Shown: piece after piece, positions 8,152 through 15,828 of the stretch | How the letters are laid out: each line of letters opens with the position of its first letter | Position numbering within the stretch: the stretch's first letter is position 1 | Origin: Sporosarcina cascadiensis | GTDB taxonomy: Bacteria > Bacillota > Bacilli > Bacillales_A > Planococcaceae | Assembly (NCBI RefSeq): GCF_009650995.1 | Contig: NZ_WHVV01000002.1 | Location: 212,208 to 276,207, forward strand | Length of the DNA: 64,000 nt | Direction of reading: 5' to 3' | The notes under the pieces: model-generated | What the model was told of the DNA's origin: nothing | The model's input: only the letters and a program-made list of their open reading frames with translations | Database searches by the model: none | Program-made: the position numbers and the translations under genes

Positions 8152-8558
8152 TTAATTAACCCTTTTACATCTTCTTGATTTTCCTGAACTAAAACATTCA
8201 TGATGTAAGGGAATTGATCGTGACGATTAGGGGAGTGGAAATATAAATTGAAATTATCTTGGTACTCATTGGCATATTCGATTAATTCATCTGCTACTAA
8301 TTCTAAAGCTTCTTCTTCTGTGTCACTATTCTCTACAATATCAAAGTCAACTAGCGAAGCAGTACAGGTGCCATCATCTTCTTGGATGATTGTTGCTTCG
8401 AATATAAAAGTGGCAAATGCAGCTTTAAGATGCTCGGAACTCAGTGCAGCCCACTCATCTCGATTGCGTTTAACAAATCGAGGCCCTTCCCGAACTACAT
8501 CGTCATTGAATTGGCTCCAGTGTTGACGCACATCGCTGGCATTAAGAACAGCTTGCAT
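8130..8558 (-). CDS. Antitoxin with Phd/YefM-like N-terminus and HicB-like C-terminus
   Basis: This 142-residue protein likely neutralises the HicA-like toxin encoded downstream and represses its own promoter. The first 45 residues (MQAVLNASDVRQHWSQFND and on) look like the beta-alpha-alpha DNA-binding head of Phd/YefM antitoxins. Residues about 55-105 carry a HicB-like partial ribonuclease-H fold with the motif DFDIVENSDTEEEALELVADEL. The ATG at 8558 has GAGGAG 8 bases upstream; upstream ATG and GTG codons in frame are less well spaced. The two-part build is seen from motifs, while the pairing logic is inferred. Confidence 0.6.
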   Translation of the reverse strand: MQAVLNASDVRQHWSQFNDDVVREGPRFVKRNRDEWAALSSEHLKAAFATFIFEATIIQEDDGTCTASLVDFDIVENSDTEEEALELVADELIEYANEYQDNFNLYFHSPNRHDQFPYIMNVLVQENQEDVKGLIKCLAGEK

Positions 8559-8581
8559 GATCATCACTCCTCTCACCTCCT

Positions 8582-8630
8582 ATTTTATCATATTCGTACA
8601 CTTTGTACAAGGTGTACGCTGTGTACGGTT
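8582..8630 (-). promoter_or_regulatory. Toxin-antitoxin promoter with overlapping inverted-repeat operator
   Basis: On the minus strand TTGTAC (8610-8605) and TAAAAT (8587-8582) are 17 bp apart. TATGAT at 8592-8587 is an alternative -10. The -35 sits inside repeated GTAC half-sites at about 8596-8625 (GTACACTTTGTAC and GTACAAGGTGTAC), a layout expected for autorepression by the antitoxin. The bases from here to 8862 show no gene. Confidence 0.45.
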
Positions 8631-8862
8631 ATGTCTTTATTATATGTATCATTGACACAATGCGGATATGATAAACGAGAGAATGAAAATACTTATTATC
8701 GTGTAATTAATTATCATCCCAACCCCCAAAACCACTCCAATCCTATCAAATTCCACTTCAATACGAGACAATCGTTGCAAATTCGCCATTTTTTGATAAA
8801 GTAAGAGAGATAGAATTTCAGAAAATCCGAACGAACACGTTAGAGGCAAAGGAGAAGTACAT

Positions 8863-9555
8863 ATGTATTCTACTTACGGTTATTGGCGTTCATTAGTATA
8901 TCCAGACCGGCTTGCCGGCGAATTAGGGCAAGGGGCGGTGGCTGGGTTCAAGCGCCGGGTGTTTGGTGTATTCATTTTAGGCATCATTCTGTTCATCCTC
9001 CGCGACATGTGGGGTATGAATACGGAAACGATGACGTATATTCTGGCGAACGGTACAGTCGATGACTACACGATTGCACGTTACGCTTCATTAGTCGGAT
9101 CGATTTTGTGGTCCGTCATCTACATGGCATTTCATTTCTGGGGCGTCGCTTGGATTTTAAGCATGATCACGAACATTGCGTTCAAACCATTGCTGAAACT
9201 GCAATTGGTTGTTGTCGGCTTGCTGTTATTTGAGAAGCTGATTAACTTCCTGGTGTTCGCACTGGCAGGCAAGGCAGCGAGCGTTTCGATCCTTTCATTC
9301 GGACCGCTGGCGATGACATTTTTGGAAAACTGGTACATTATCTTCTTCGTCAATCAATTGACGATATTCTCCGCGCTGGTTGTGGCGGTGCAATACCGGT
9401 TCATTCGCTTCTATGATGCAGAAGGCGAAGGAGTCCGCAAAGATGTGATCTGGCTGTTGATCGCATTGCAGATTGTATTTGCGCTCATTACAGCGGCAGT
9501 CGGTTTCGTTCCGGTAGAAAAAATGCTGAATTTATTGATGATTGGGGGACTGTAA
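8863..9555 (+). CDS. Yip1-like multi-pass membrane protein
   Basis: This 230-residue integral membrane protein has about five hydrophobic segments (near residues 32-50, 76-100, 108-128, 148-170 and 192-212). Its length, topology and position directly before a membrane-fusion adaptor gene resemble Bacillus YknW (Yip1 family, about 231 residues) with YknX. Here no ABC transporter genes follow. AAAGGAG lies 8 bases before the ATG, and its stop codon touches the next start. The YknW parallel is inference from order and size; I cannot confirm sequence homology. Confidence 0.5.
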   Translation: MYSTYGYWRSLVYPDRLAGELGQGAVAGFKRRVFGVFILGIILFILRDMWGMNTETMTYILANGTVDDYTIARYASLVGSILWSVIYMAFHFWGVAWILSMITNIAFKPLLKLQLVVVGLLLFEKLINFLVFALAGKAASVSILSFGPLAMTFLENWYIIFFVNQLTIFSALVVAVQYRFIRFYDAEGEGVRKDVIWLLIALQIVFALITAAVGFVPVEKMLNLLMIGGL

Positions 9556-11319
9556 ATGATGAAATCACGGAATATCATCGTGGCGGTCCTCATGACAGCT
9601 TTTATTGCACTCAACAGTTATCTCGTGTTTTCCGAGAAAAGTGTGATTCCGAAATCATTTTATGTCAACGGCTATGAGCGGCTGGCGGCGGACGATTACA
9701 CGAAAGAGCTGGATAAAGAAGGCTTCATTGCGCCGAAAGATTTGCATACGGTGTATTTGAAGGAAGACCAGACGATTGACTCGTGGCTGGTGAATGAAGG
9801 AGAGACGGTCGATTTTGGAACGGAACTTGCTTCATTGAAGACCGATCATATCGATCAGCAGCGCAGTCAATTAAATGCGGAGCGGGCAGCTTTGCAAAAT
9901 CAGGTGTCGACGATTCGTCAGACGATCAGCGACCTGGAGTATGAGCAGAAAAGCAGCAACGGATCGCGGGGCAACAGTGATTCGTATGATTCGAATGATG
10001 ATAAGAAAGTGCAAGTGAATATTGATGTAGGCGTTGACGTGGTAGGGGAAGGCACGTTCGCGCAGGCGATTGCCGATGCGGAACGTGATTTGGCCCAAGT
10101 GCAGCGTCAAATCGAAACATTGGACTCGAAGATTGACGAGCTGCCGACAGAAGCGGCGATGACGAGTCCGGTGAACGGCTACGTGGTGAAGATTAACCGC
10201 GACAGTGCTTCGGTCGATATTTATAGTACGGACCAGACGATCGTGACGTATGTTCTGCATAATGAATGGCAGGATATCGAGCCGGGCAGTTTTGTGACGA
10301 TCCAGCACGAAGCGATTCGTACACCGTTTGTGTCGAAAGAAGTGCCGGAAGAAACACCGGTCAGCGGTACGGAAGATGAAGTGGCGGCTGTATCGGCTGA
10401 CGGCACACCGCCTGCAGTGGTGGAAGATCAGTTTGGCGATGATTTGAATCATGATGTCGATCGTTCGAAGACAGGCGGGAATGATGCGGATTTGCAGGAC
10501 TTTGATACGGACATCGGAGATCCCGATACGGATGTCAACAGTGATGACAATCCGGACGGCACGCTTGGCAATCCGGATGGTTCAATAGATAATTCGACAG
10601 ATGAGTTCGAAGATCCGAACACGACGATTGAAGAGCCGGACAGCACGATTGAGCCGGATAATGAGGTTATAGATCCGAACGATACGGAAAATGAACTTCC
10701 ACCTGAAGGCGGCATAATCGAGATGCCAGAGGGACAGTCTGTGCCTACAAAAGAAGAGAAAAAACTGGCGGATATCAAGGAGCGCATTACCCCTGATTAT
10801 CCGACTGAAATCTCTACGCTCAGCGGGACAGTAGTTTCGGTTTCCAAAGTGCCTGCACAGGATGATAAATGGCTGAAAGCTTATAAGGCGCTCGGCAATA
10901 CGCAGAAGGACAATCCACTGGCGTATTATGAAGTGCGTATTGCGCCGTACGATGAGCAGCTGGAACTGCCGTTCGGCACGAATGTCAACACGTTCATCCA
11001 GACGAATGAAGCCAATCAGGCGACGAGCATTAAGACTAGCTGGCTGGTGAATAAACATAATGACACAGCGAAAGTGTGGACGCTCGACAGCAAAGGCCGT
11101 GCAGTGCAGACTGTTGTGGAAACACCGTTTACGTCGCTTGACCGCTCGATTTTAGTGAGCGGCACACAGCCGGGCGCAGTTGCGTTGTATAATGTCAACT
11201 TGGATGACAGGTTGGATAATCAGTCAGTTTTCCATCCGCAGCCGCTGTATCTGCCGGAGTGGGATAAGTGGAAAGGTGTGCACTGGCAAAGTTATGTGCG
11301 TTATATGGTGAAGCATTAA
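9556..11319 (+). CDS. Membrane-anchored HlyD/RND-type adaptor with acidic insert
   Basis: This 587-residue protein has an N-terminal membrane anchor (about residues 6-24) and the two halves of a lipoyl-like domain (around 72-98 with WLVNEGETVDFG, and around 200-225 with SPVNGYVVKINRD). A coiled-coil hairpin (about 105-195) separates the halves. This is the plan of membrane-fusion adaptors. Residues about 275-395 are a low-complexity acidic stretch rich in D, E, N, P and T that is not normal for the family, followed by a C-terminal beta domain. It is directly adjacent to the Yip1-like gene, so the two likely form one membrane complex. No ATPase or permease partner is present. Confidence 0.65.
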   Translation: MMKSRNIIVAVLMTAFIALNSYLVFSEKSVIPKSFYVNGYERLAADDYTKELDKEGFIAPKDLHTVYLKEDQTIDSWLVNEGETVDFGTELASLKTDHIDQQRSQLNAERAALQNQVSTIRQTISDLEYEQKSSNGSRGNSDSYDSNDDKKVQVNIDVGVDVVGEGTFAQAIADAERDLAQVQRQIETLDSKIDELPTEAAMTSPVNGYVVKINRDSASVDIYSTDQTIVTYVLHNEWQDIEPGSFVTIQHEAIRTPFVSKEVPEETPVSGTEDEVAAVSADGTPPAVVEDQFGDDLNHDVDRSKTGGNDADLQDFDTDIGDPDTDVNSDDNPDGTLGNPDGSIDNSTDEFEDPNTTIEEPDSTIEPDNEVIDPNDTENELPPEGGIIEMPEGQSVPTKEEKKLADIKERITPDYPTEISTLSGTVVSVSKVPAQDDKWLKAYKALGNTQKDNPLAYYEVRIAPYDEQLELPFGTNVNTFIQTNEANQATSIKTSWLVNKHNDTAKVWTLDSKGRAVQTVVETPFTSLDRSILVSGTQPGAVALYNVNLDDRLDNQSVFHPQPLYLPEWDKWKGVHWQSYVRYMVKH

Positions 11320-11324
11320 GATGG

Positions 11325-11355
11325 AAAAACTGCCCTTGTGGCAGTTTTTTTCGTT
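11325..11355 (+). terminator. Intrinsic terminator
   Basis: AAAACTGCC at 11326-11334 pairs with GGCAGTTTT at 11340-11348 over a 5-base loop and is followed by a T tract. It lies just after the adaptor gene and just before heptad array 2. Confidence 0.85.
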
Positions 11356-11388
11356 TTTGGGGAGGGGGGTTGGCGTTGCGTATGTGAG

Positions 11389-11521
11389 TGATCATTGGGT
11401 GCTCCTGTGTGATCATAGAACCTTGTCGAGTGATCATAGAATGTTGCTGGATGATCATAGCGGTTGTCCGTGTGCTCATTGAGCCGGCTGGCGTGATCAT
11501 ACATGGTGCGGAGATGATCAT
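11389..11521 (+). repeat. 21-bp-phased heptad array 2
   Basis: Seven units start at 11389, 11410, 11431, 11452, 11473, 11494 and 11515. Six read TGATCAT and one TGCTCAT, with an exact 21-bp period. The next in-phase positions on both sides carry no unit. Several 14-bp spacers are shared with array 3. Confidence 0.92.
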
Positions 11522-11564
11522 AGCGCGTGCCATAGCGGCAAATTCAGCTTGGTGGAAGTGCGTT

Positions 11565-11697
11565 TGATCATTGAATCGTGTCGAGTGATCATGGAACCTT
11601 GTTGAGTGATCATAAAGTGTTGCTGGGTGATCATAGCGGTTGTCTGTGTGCTCATTGAGCCGGCTGGCGTGATCATAAACAGTACGCAGTCGCTCAT
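11565..11697 (+). repeat. 21-bp-phased heptad array 3
   Basis: Seven units start at 11565, 11586, 11607, 11628, 11649, 11670 and 11691 (five TGATCAT, one TGCTCAT, one CGCTCAT). The spacers AGCGGTTGTCYGTG and TGAGCCGGCTGGCG recur in the same order as in array 2, so the two arrays are diverged duplicates. Array 3 is out of phase with array 2 (last-to-first distance 50 bp). Confidence 0.92.
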
Positions 11698-11871
11698 GGC
11701 ATTTGAAAACAATTAGTACTTAGTGTTCATTTTATTGAAAACCTTTCAAAATAGTAGAATCTCGGATACCAAAATCAAGTTTTCCCACTTATTTCGAAAT
11801 GAAAATTCAATTTCACCCTCCAAACCCGCATCAAAAATGAGTTTTATCCATAAAGTCCCATTCCTCTGAAT

Positions 11872-11883
11872 ACTTGCTATAAT
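11872..11883 (+). promoter_or_regulatory. Extended -10 promoter of the NERD gene
   Basis: TTGCTATAAT at 11874-11883 contains TGnTATAAT, a consensus extended -10. No good -35 is seen at 17 bp. It lies about 33 bases before the TTG start. Confidence 0.5.
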
Positions 11884-11915
11884 AGAGTATATAGCTAATA
11901 GAGGGAGGAGTATAT

Positions 11916-12899
11916 TTGATTTATAAAACACGTGAAATGCCAAGAGTGATGATCGGCCAGCATGCGTTATTAAAGCGCCTGCCGTCTGCTCATCCGAAAT
12001 ATGAGAAAGTGCGGATGGATTTTTACAACGGAAAGGCAGGATTTGGCGGCGAAAAAGAGTTTGATTACCACTTGCGTGAGTTTGTGCCGTGCTATCCGCA
12101 TGCTATATTGCATGATTTGTATTTGAAGTATGATCAATTTTATTTTCAGATTGATTCGCTGCTGATTACGCCGAGTGTGATTGTCTTGTTTGAGATCAAG
12201 AATATTGCAGGAAAGCTTCACATAAAGCAAAATCCTACGCAGTTTATTCGGGAGTCTGCGGCGGGTGAGCGGACTGTGCTGAGAAGTCCGATTGAAGAGC
12301 TTGAACGCAAAAAGTACTTTCTGCGAAACTGGCTGGCGCAGCGGAAAGTGGATATTCCGATAATAGATTATGTCGTGTTTGCTTATCATAATGAGCTGAA
12401 TATCGAGAATATGGAAGCCCACCGAATTGTTTTCTCCTATGAAGTCCCCAATAAACTACGCGCGCTGGAAATGGATACTGCCATTTTGAATGAAAGACAG
12501 GTGCAGCATCTGGCCGGCGAATTAGCGAAATCCCACCGTGTATTTGATCCCCTACCAATGAAGCAGAAATATGACCTGGCATCTGAAGAACTCATGACCG
12601 GCGTAACTTGTCAGGTGTGCGACCGATTCAGTATGCAATGGCGAATGAGAACTTGGCAGTGCCAGACATGTGGTTACAAAGATCCCCTTTGCCATCTGAA
12701 TACCCTTACAGAATGGCTATGCATAGAAGGCGGGCAAGTGACGAATCAGCAGTTCCGACAATTCAGCAGGACAAGTTCACGCCATACGACAAAGCGGTTA
12801 CTGACCAATGAATTTACCGAGCTGCATGGTAAGAATAGGACATCGACCTATCAACTTTCTTCGCGATTGCTGAGTATCCCGGCTAAATTATCGTTCTAG
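11916..12899 (+). CDS. NERD-domain protein with zinc-ribbon-like C-terminus
   Basis: This 327-residue protein carries a nuclease-related (NERD) domain. The region around residues 35-150 shows the expected order: GxxGExEFDYHL-like start, an IDSLLITPSVIVLFEIKN core (D, E and K of a PD-(D/E)XK-like fold), then a Y/F-rich helix. A possible zinc ribbon follows at about 230-255 (CQVC and CQTC), then a basic tail. NERD proteins are thought to act on DNA, but few are characterised. The start is TTG at 11916 with GGGAGGAG five bases upstream and an extended -10 before that. Two heptad arrays lie on each side of the gene. Confidence 0.75.
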   Translation: MIYKTREMPRVMIGQHALLKRLPSAHPKYEKVRMDFYNGKAGFGGEKEFDYHLREFVPCYPHAILHDLYLKYDQFYFQIDSLLITPSVIVLFEIKNIAGKLHIKQNPTQFIRESAAGERTVLRSPIEELERKKYFLRNWLAQRKVDIPIIDYVVFAYHNELNIENMEAHRIVFSYEVPNKLRALEMDTAILNERQVQHLAGELAKSHRVFDPLPMKQKYDLASEELMTGVTCQVCDRFSMQWRMRTWQCQTCGYKDPLCHLNTLTEWLCIEGGQVTNQQFRQFSRTSSRHTTKRLLTNEFTELHGKNRTSTYQLSSRLLSIPAKLSF

Positions 12900-12912
12900 A
12901 TGAAACTGGCTA

Positions 12913-13045
12913 TGCTCATAGAGACCTTGCAAGTGATCATATAGAATTGTCCAGCGCTCATACTTATTGGACGAGTGATCATGGGAGATGTTTGTATGAT
13001 CATAGAGGCGGGATGGGCGATCATGGACAATGAAGCGGTGATCAT
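12913..13045 (+). repeat. 21-bp-phased heptad array 4
   Basis: Seven units start at 12913, 12934, 12955, 12976, 12997, 13018 and 13039. They read TGCTCAT, TGATCAT, CGCTCAT, TGATCAT, TGATCAT, CGATCAT and TGATCAT. The array begins 14 bases after the NERD stop codon. Confidence 0.92.
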
Positions 13046-13084
13046 AAACGATCTTTTAATGAAAAGCTGGCTTTTCCACCATTT

Positions 13085-13118
13085 AAGCGCATGGTTTTTT
13101 TCATGCGCTTTTGTTTTT
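13085..13118. terminator. Intrinsic terminator between arrays 4 and 5
   Basis: AAGCGCATG at 13085-13093 pairs with CATGCGCTT at 13102-13110 and is followed by TTGTTTTTG. It probably ends the NERD transcript after array 4 has been transcribed. Confidence 0.75.
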
Positions 13119-13126
13119 GTCTTACT

Positions 13127-13259
13127 TGATCATAGGAGTGGCTCAAGCGCTCATTGGCCCTTGGCGCGTGATCATAGCTCTGTGCCAGGCGCTCATAGAC
13201 CATTCACGAATGATCATGCGACCCTTGCGGGCGCTCATTAAGACGTGTTGCGTGCTCAT
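13127..13259 (+). repeat. 21-bp-phased heptad array 5
   Basis: Seven units start at 13127, 13148, 13169, 13190, 13211, 13232 and 13253: three TGATCAT, three CGCTCAT and one TGCTCAT. It lies just upstream of the SLH-CAP gene and stays open in that gene's reading frame because 21 is a multiple of three, although it is not likely to be translated. Confidence 0.92.
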
Positions 13260-13335
13260 AAAACGTATTTCCTACCAAATCCCCCTGCAAAACTGGGCGG
13301 TTATCCAGTATACTCTACAAAAGGAGGTTGAAACT

Positions 13336-14487
13336 ATGAAACTTTCAAATGGGCAGAGGTTGTTTATTGGCACGGCTGCTGTGACGGTGGCTGCATCGGC
13401 TATATATGTGCCGGGTGCTTCGGCGGCGACTTTTACGGATGTGCCTGCTGGGCATTATGCGGAGGAAGCGATTGCTTATATGGCGGCGAATCAGATTATT
13501 AATGGGTATCCTGATAATACATATGGTATCAACAAGCCGGTGACTCGGGCGCAGGCTGCGAAGATGATTGCGCTGGCGATTAAGGCGAAGCCGAGTCATG
13601 CGTATAAGATGGACTTTACTGATGTGACGCCGGCTCACGGTTCCTATGAACATATACGAGCGCTGACGGAGAAGGGGCTGTTTGCCAATCAAGCGAAATT
13701 CAATCCGAATGAACCGCTGACGCGCGGGCAGATGGCGAAGCTGCTGGTTCTGGGTTATAACATTATTACGGATGATAATGATTTTATTCGATTTGCGGAT
13801 GTGTCGAAGTCGAATGGGGCTTATAAATACATTATTACGATTGCGGAGCTGAATATTACGACGACGCGGCCGGGAGCTAAGTTTAATCCTAATGAGTCGG
13901 TTACGCGTGCGCAGATGGCGGCGTTTCTTTATCGGACGATTGAGTTTGATAAAAAGCGGGCGAAGGGGCTGATTACGTATGATGCGAAACAGAAGCGTTA
14001 TGTGGATCATCAGAAACCGGCGGCGCCTGAACAGCCTAAACCGGAGACTCCAAAGCCGGAACAGCCGAAACCAGATCCGAAACCTGAACCGCCTGTGACT
14101 CAGCCTTCATTGGCGGCGCAGACTATTATCAATGTCAATGCGGAGCGGAAGGCGGCGAAAGTGGCAACGCTGCTTGCGGATCCGGCACTTAACCGGATTG
14201 CGGCTGCGAAAGCGGAGGATATGGCGAAGTATGGAGAGCTGTCGCATACTTCTAAGACCTACGGCACCGTGCCGGAGATGCTGGCGAAGTTTAATTATAA
14301 ATGGAAAGCGTATGGAGAGAATATTGCGGCAGGCTATAGCACGGCTAAAGGTGTTACGGAGGCATGGATGGCTTCGCCCGGTCACAAGGAAAATCTGCTG
14401 AGCAGTTCATTCAGTCATATGGGAGCGGGGACGGCGACCGGCAAGGACGGCACGGTCTATTGGGTCAATTTGTTCTCTAAAAAATAA
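13336..14487 (+). CDS. SLH-domain CAP (SCP/PR1) surface protein
   Basis: This 383-residue exported protein starts at the ATG behind AAAGGAGG. The signal peptide (cleavage near ASA-A, residue 31) is followed by three SLH domains (about 32-75, 92-135 and 150-195), with ITxAQ/TRxQMA-type motifs that bind pyruvylated wall polymer. A proline/lysine-rich linker (about 225-260, PKPEQPKPD repeats) leads to a CAP domain (about 265-383) with SHTS, GENIAAG and WMASPGHKENLL. CAP proteins of this bacterial class are linked to cell-surface and spore coats, with mostly unknown activity. The wall-polymer genes wecC and tagA nearby fit SLH anchoring. Confidence 0.88.
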   Translation: MKLSNGQRLFIGTAAVTVAASAIYVPGASAATFTDVPAGHYAEEAIAYMAANQIINGYPDNTYGINKPVTRAQAAKMIALAIKAKPSHAYKMDFTDVTPAHGSYEHIRALTEKGLFANQAKFNPNEPLTRGQMAKLLVLGYNIITDDNDFIRFADVSKSNGAYKYIITIAELNITTTRPGAKFNPNESVTRAQMAAFLYRTIEFDKKRAKGLITYDAKQKRYVDHQKPAAPEQPKPETPKPEQPKPDPKPEPPVTQPSLAAQTIINVNAERKAAKVATLLADPALNRIAAAKAEDMAKYGELSHTSKTYGTVPEMLAKFNYKWKAYGENIAAGYSTAKGVTEAWMASPGHKENLLSSSFSHMGAGTATGKDGTVYWVNLFSKK

Positions 14488-14569
14488 ATGCGGACAGGCG
14501 CTTAATCGCAGCTGGTTAGGGTATAGTGAGAAGATACATATAAGAACGCACCATAGGGGAGGAAACGCA

Positions 14570-15751
14570 ATGAAACAGACAGCTTTCGCGGCAGCGGCCA
14601 TCATCGCCTGGCTCTGCCTTGCACCCACTTCGCATGCAGCTACGCTTGACGAAGTGAAAGAGATTGTCGAACTGTATTATTACGGTGAAAAGCCAGCGAA
14701 TATCAGTAAAGCTAAAACGGTTAATGAAATTATTGCTCAACTGGATGAATACTCGATCTATATGACGCCTACAGAGTATAAGGAGTACTTGAACCAATAT
14801 GCGAGTGCGGGACCGTCTACTCAAGTGGCTTCCGTTAATGCGCCGATTATGAATAAAACCAATGTGCAGTCACATATGATGTACGGAAATATCGGTTATT
14901 TGAAAATTAAGACTTTTTCAGCGCATCTATTGGAAGACGTCAATACGCACTGGGCACGCCTGAAAAGTCAAGGCGCGGAGAAACTGATTCTTGATTTGCG
15001 CTATAACGGCGGTGGATATGTCGAGAGTGCAGAGCAGTTATTAGGTTTCTTCCCGAAAGTGAAGGATGCGTATAAATTGAAAACGCGTATGGGGGTTGAG
15101 TCAGCAAAAGCGATTCCAGCAAAGAATAAATTCCCGGCTGACACATACGTCCTCGTCAATCGATTCTCTGCTTCCGCGTCTGAGATCGTCGCGGTCAGTG
15201 TAAAAGATCAGGAAGCGGCGGTTGTCGTAGGGGAAGGTACGAAAGGCAAAGGGAGTGTGCAGTCGTTATTTGAACTGGAGAACGGCGGTGCATTGAAGCT
15301 GACAACTGGACATTACACCGGACCAAAAGGAACGCCGGTACAGCATAAAGGAGTGCAGCCGACAATCAAAATGGCACCCGGCACAGAGATGACAGGCATT
15401 CATAAACGTCTGATTACCGCAAAACTTGCTGAAAAGAAGTACAAGGCGGTTGCAGGGCCGACTGACGTTCCAAGACAGAAAGTATTCAATGTGCAGTTTA
15501 CGCAGCCGATGAACTTCGGATCCGAGAAGAGTTTCGATAAGATGGAACTTATCAAATTCGGAAGCGTCTCTATACCTACAACGAAAAAAATCACGAATAC
15601 TAAAACGATGTCCATCCAGCCGGCGAAGCCAATGCAGCTGGGTGCGGAATATATGCTCATCGTACACCCCGGCGTCAAAAGCACGGGTGGGCGATCCGTT
15701 AAACAAGGAACGTACACACCATTTACCGTACAAAAAACACAAACTAAATAA
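14570..15751 (+). CDS. Secreted S41-family serine protease with C-terminal Ig-like domain
   Basis: This 393-residue protein has a signal peptide (residues 1-23) and an S41/C-terminal-processing-peptidase core. The core shows LRYNGGGYVESA around residue 145, the nucleophile motif SASASEI around 203, and KGSVQ around 225, which supplies the lysine and glutamine of the Ser-Lys-Gln centre. No PDZ domain is seen between the N-terminal helical part and the core, unlike CtpA/CtpB. The C-terminal 100 residues resemble an SbsA-type Ig domain found in S-layer proteins. GGGGAGG precedes the ATG. It lies beside other surface genes and may trim them, which is inference. Confidence 0.8.
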   Translation: MKQTAFAAAAIIAWLCLAPTSHAATLDEVKEIVELYYYGEKPANISKAKTVNEIIAQLDEYSIYMTPTEYKEYLNQYASAGPSTQVASVNAPIMNKTNVQSHMMYGNIGYLKIKTFSAHLLEDVNTHWARLKSQGAEKLILDLRYNGGGYVESAEQLLGFFPKVKDAYKLKTRMGVESAKAIPAKNKFPADTYVLVNRFSASASEIVAVSVKDQEAAVVVGEGTKGKGSVQSLFELENGGALKLTTGHYTGPKGTPVQHKGVQPTIKMAPGTEMTGIHKRLITAKLAEKKYKAVAGPTDVPRQKVFNVQFTQPMNFGSEKSFDKMELIKFGSVSIPTTKKITNTKTMSIQPAKPMQLGAEYMLIVHPGVKSTGGRSVKQGTYTPFTVQKTQTK

Positions 15752-15770
15752 GTATAGTCGCCCGGTAGGT

Positions 15771-15783
15771 AACTTGGTATACT
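15771..15783 (+). promoter_or_regulatory. Extended -10 promoter of wecC-tagA
   Basis: TTGGTATACT ends at 15783 and contains TGnTATACT. Transcription would begin near 15790, which argues against the in-frame ATG at 15790 and for the ATG at 15829. Confidence 0.45.
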
Positions 15784-15828
15784 ATATGGATGTCATCATA
15801 TAAACGGAAAGCGAAGGTAGAAAAACTT

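Noticed and set aside
9871-10452. Leftward 193-codon frame opposite the adaptor gene
   Set aside because: Antisense shadow of a gene with clear domain structure.
11195-11533. Open frames made of seven-residue repeats across the heptad arrays
   Set aside because: A 21-bp period keeps any frame open and gives repeated residues by itself; no ribosome sites precede these frames, and arrays on different strands behave alike.
1310-13259. CRISPR arrays
   Set aside because: The repeated unit is only 7 bp, the period 21 bp is too short for CRISPR, and no cas gene is present.
13111-13335. N-terminal extension of the SLH-CAP protein through array 5
   Set aside because: The ATG at 13336 has an ideal ribosome site followed by a clear signal peptide; the extension would bury it.
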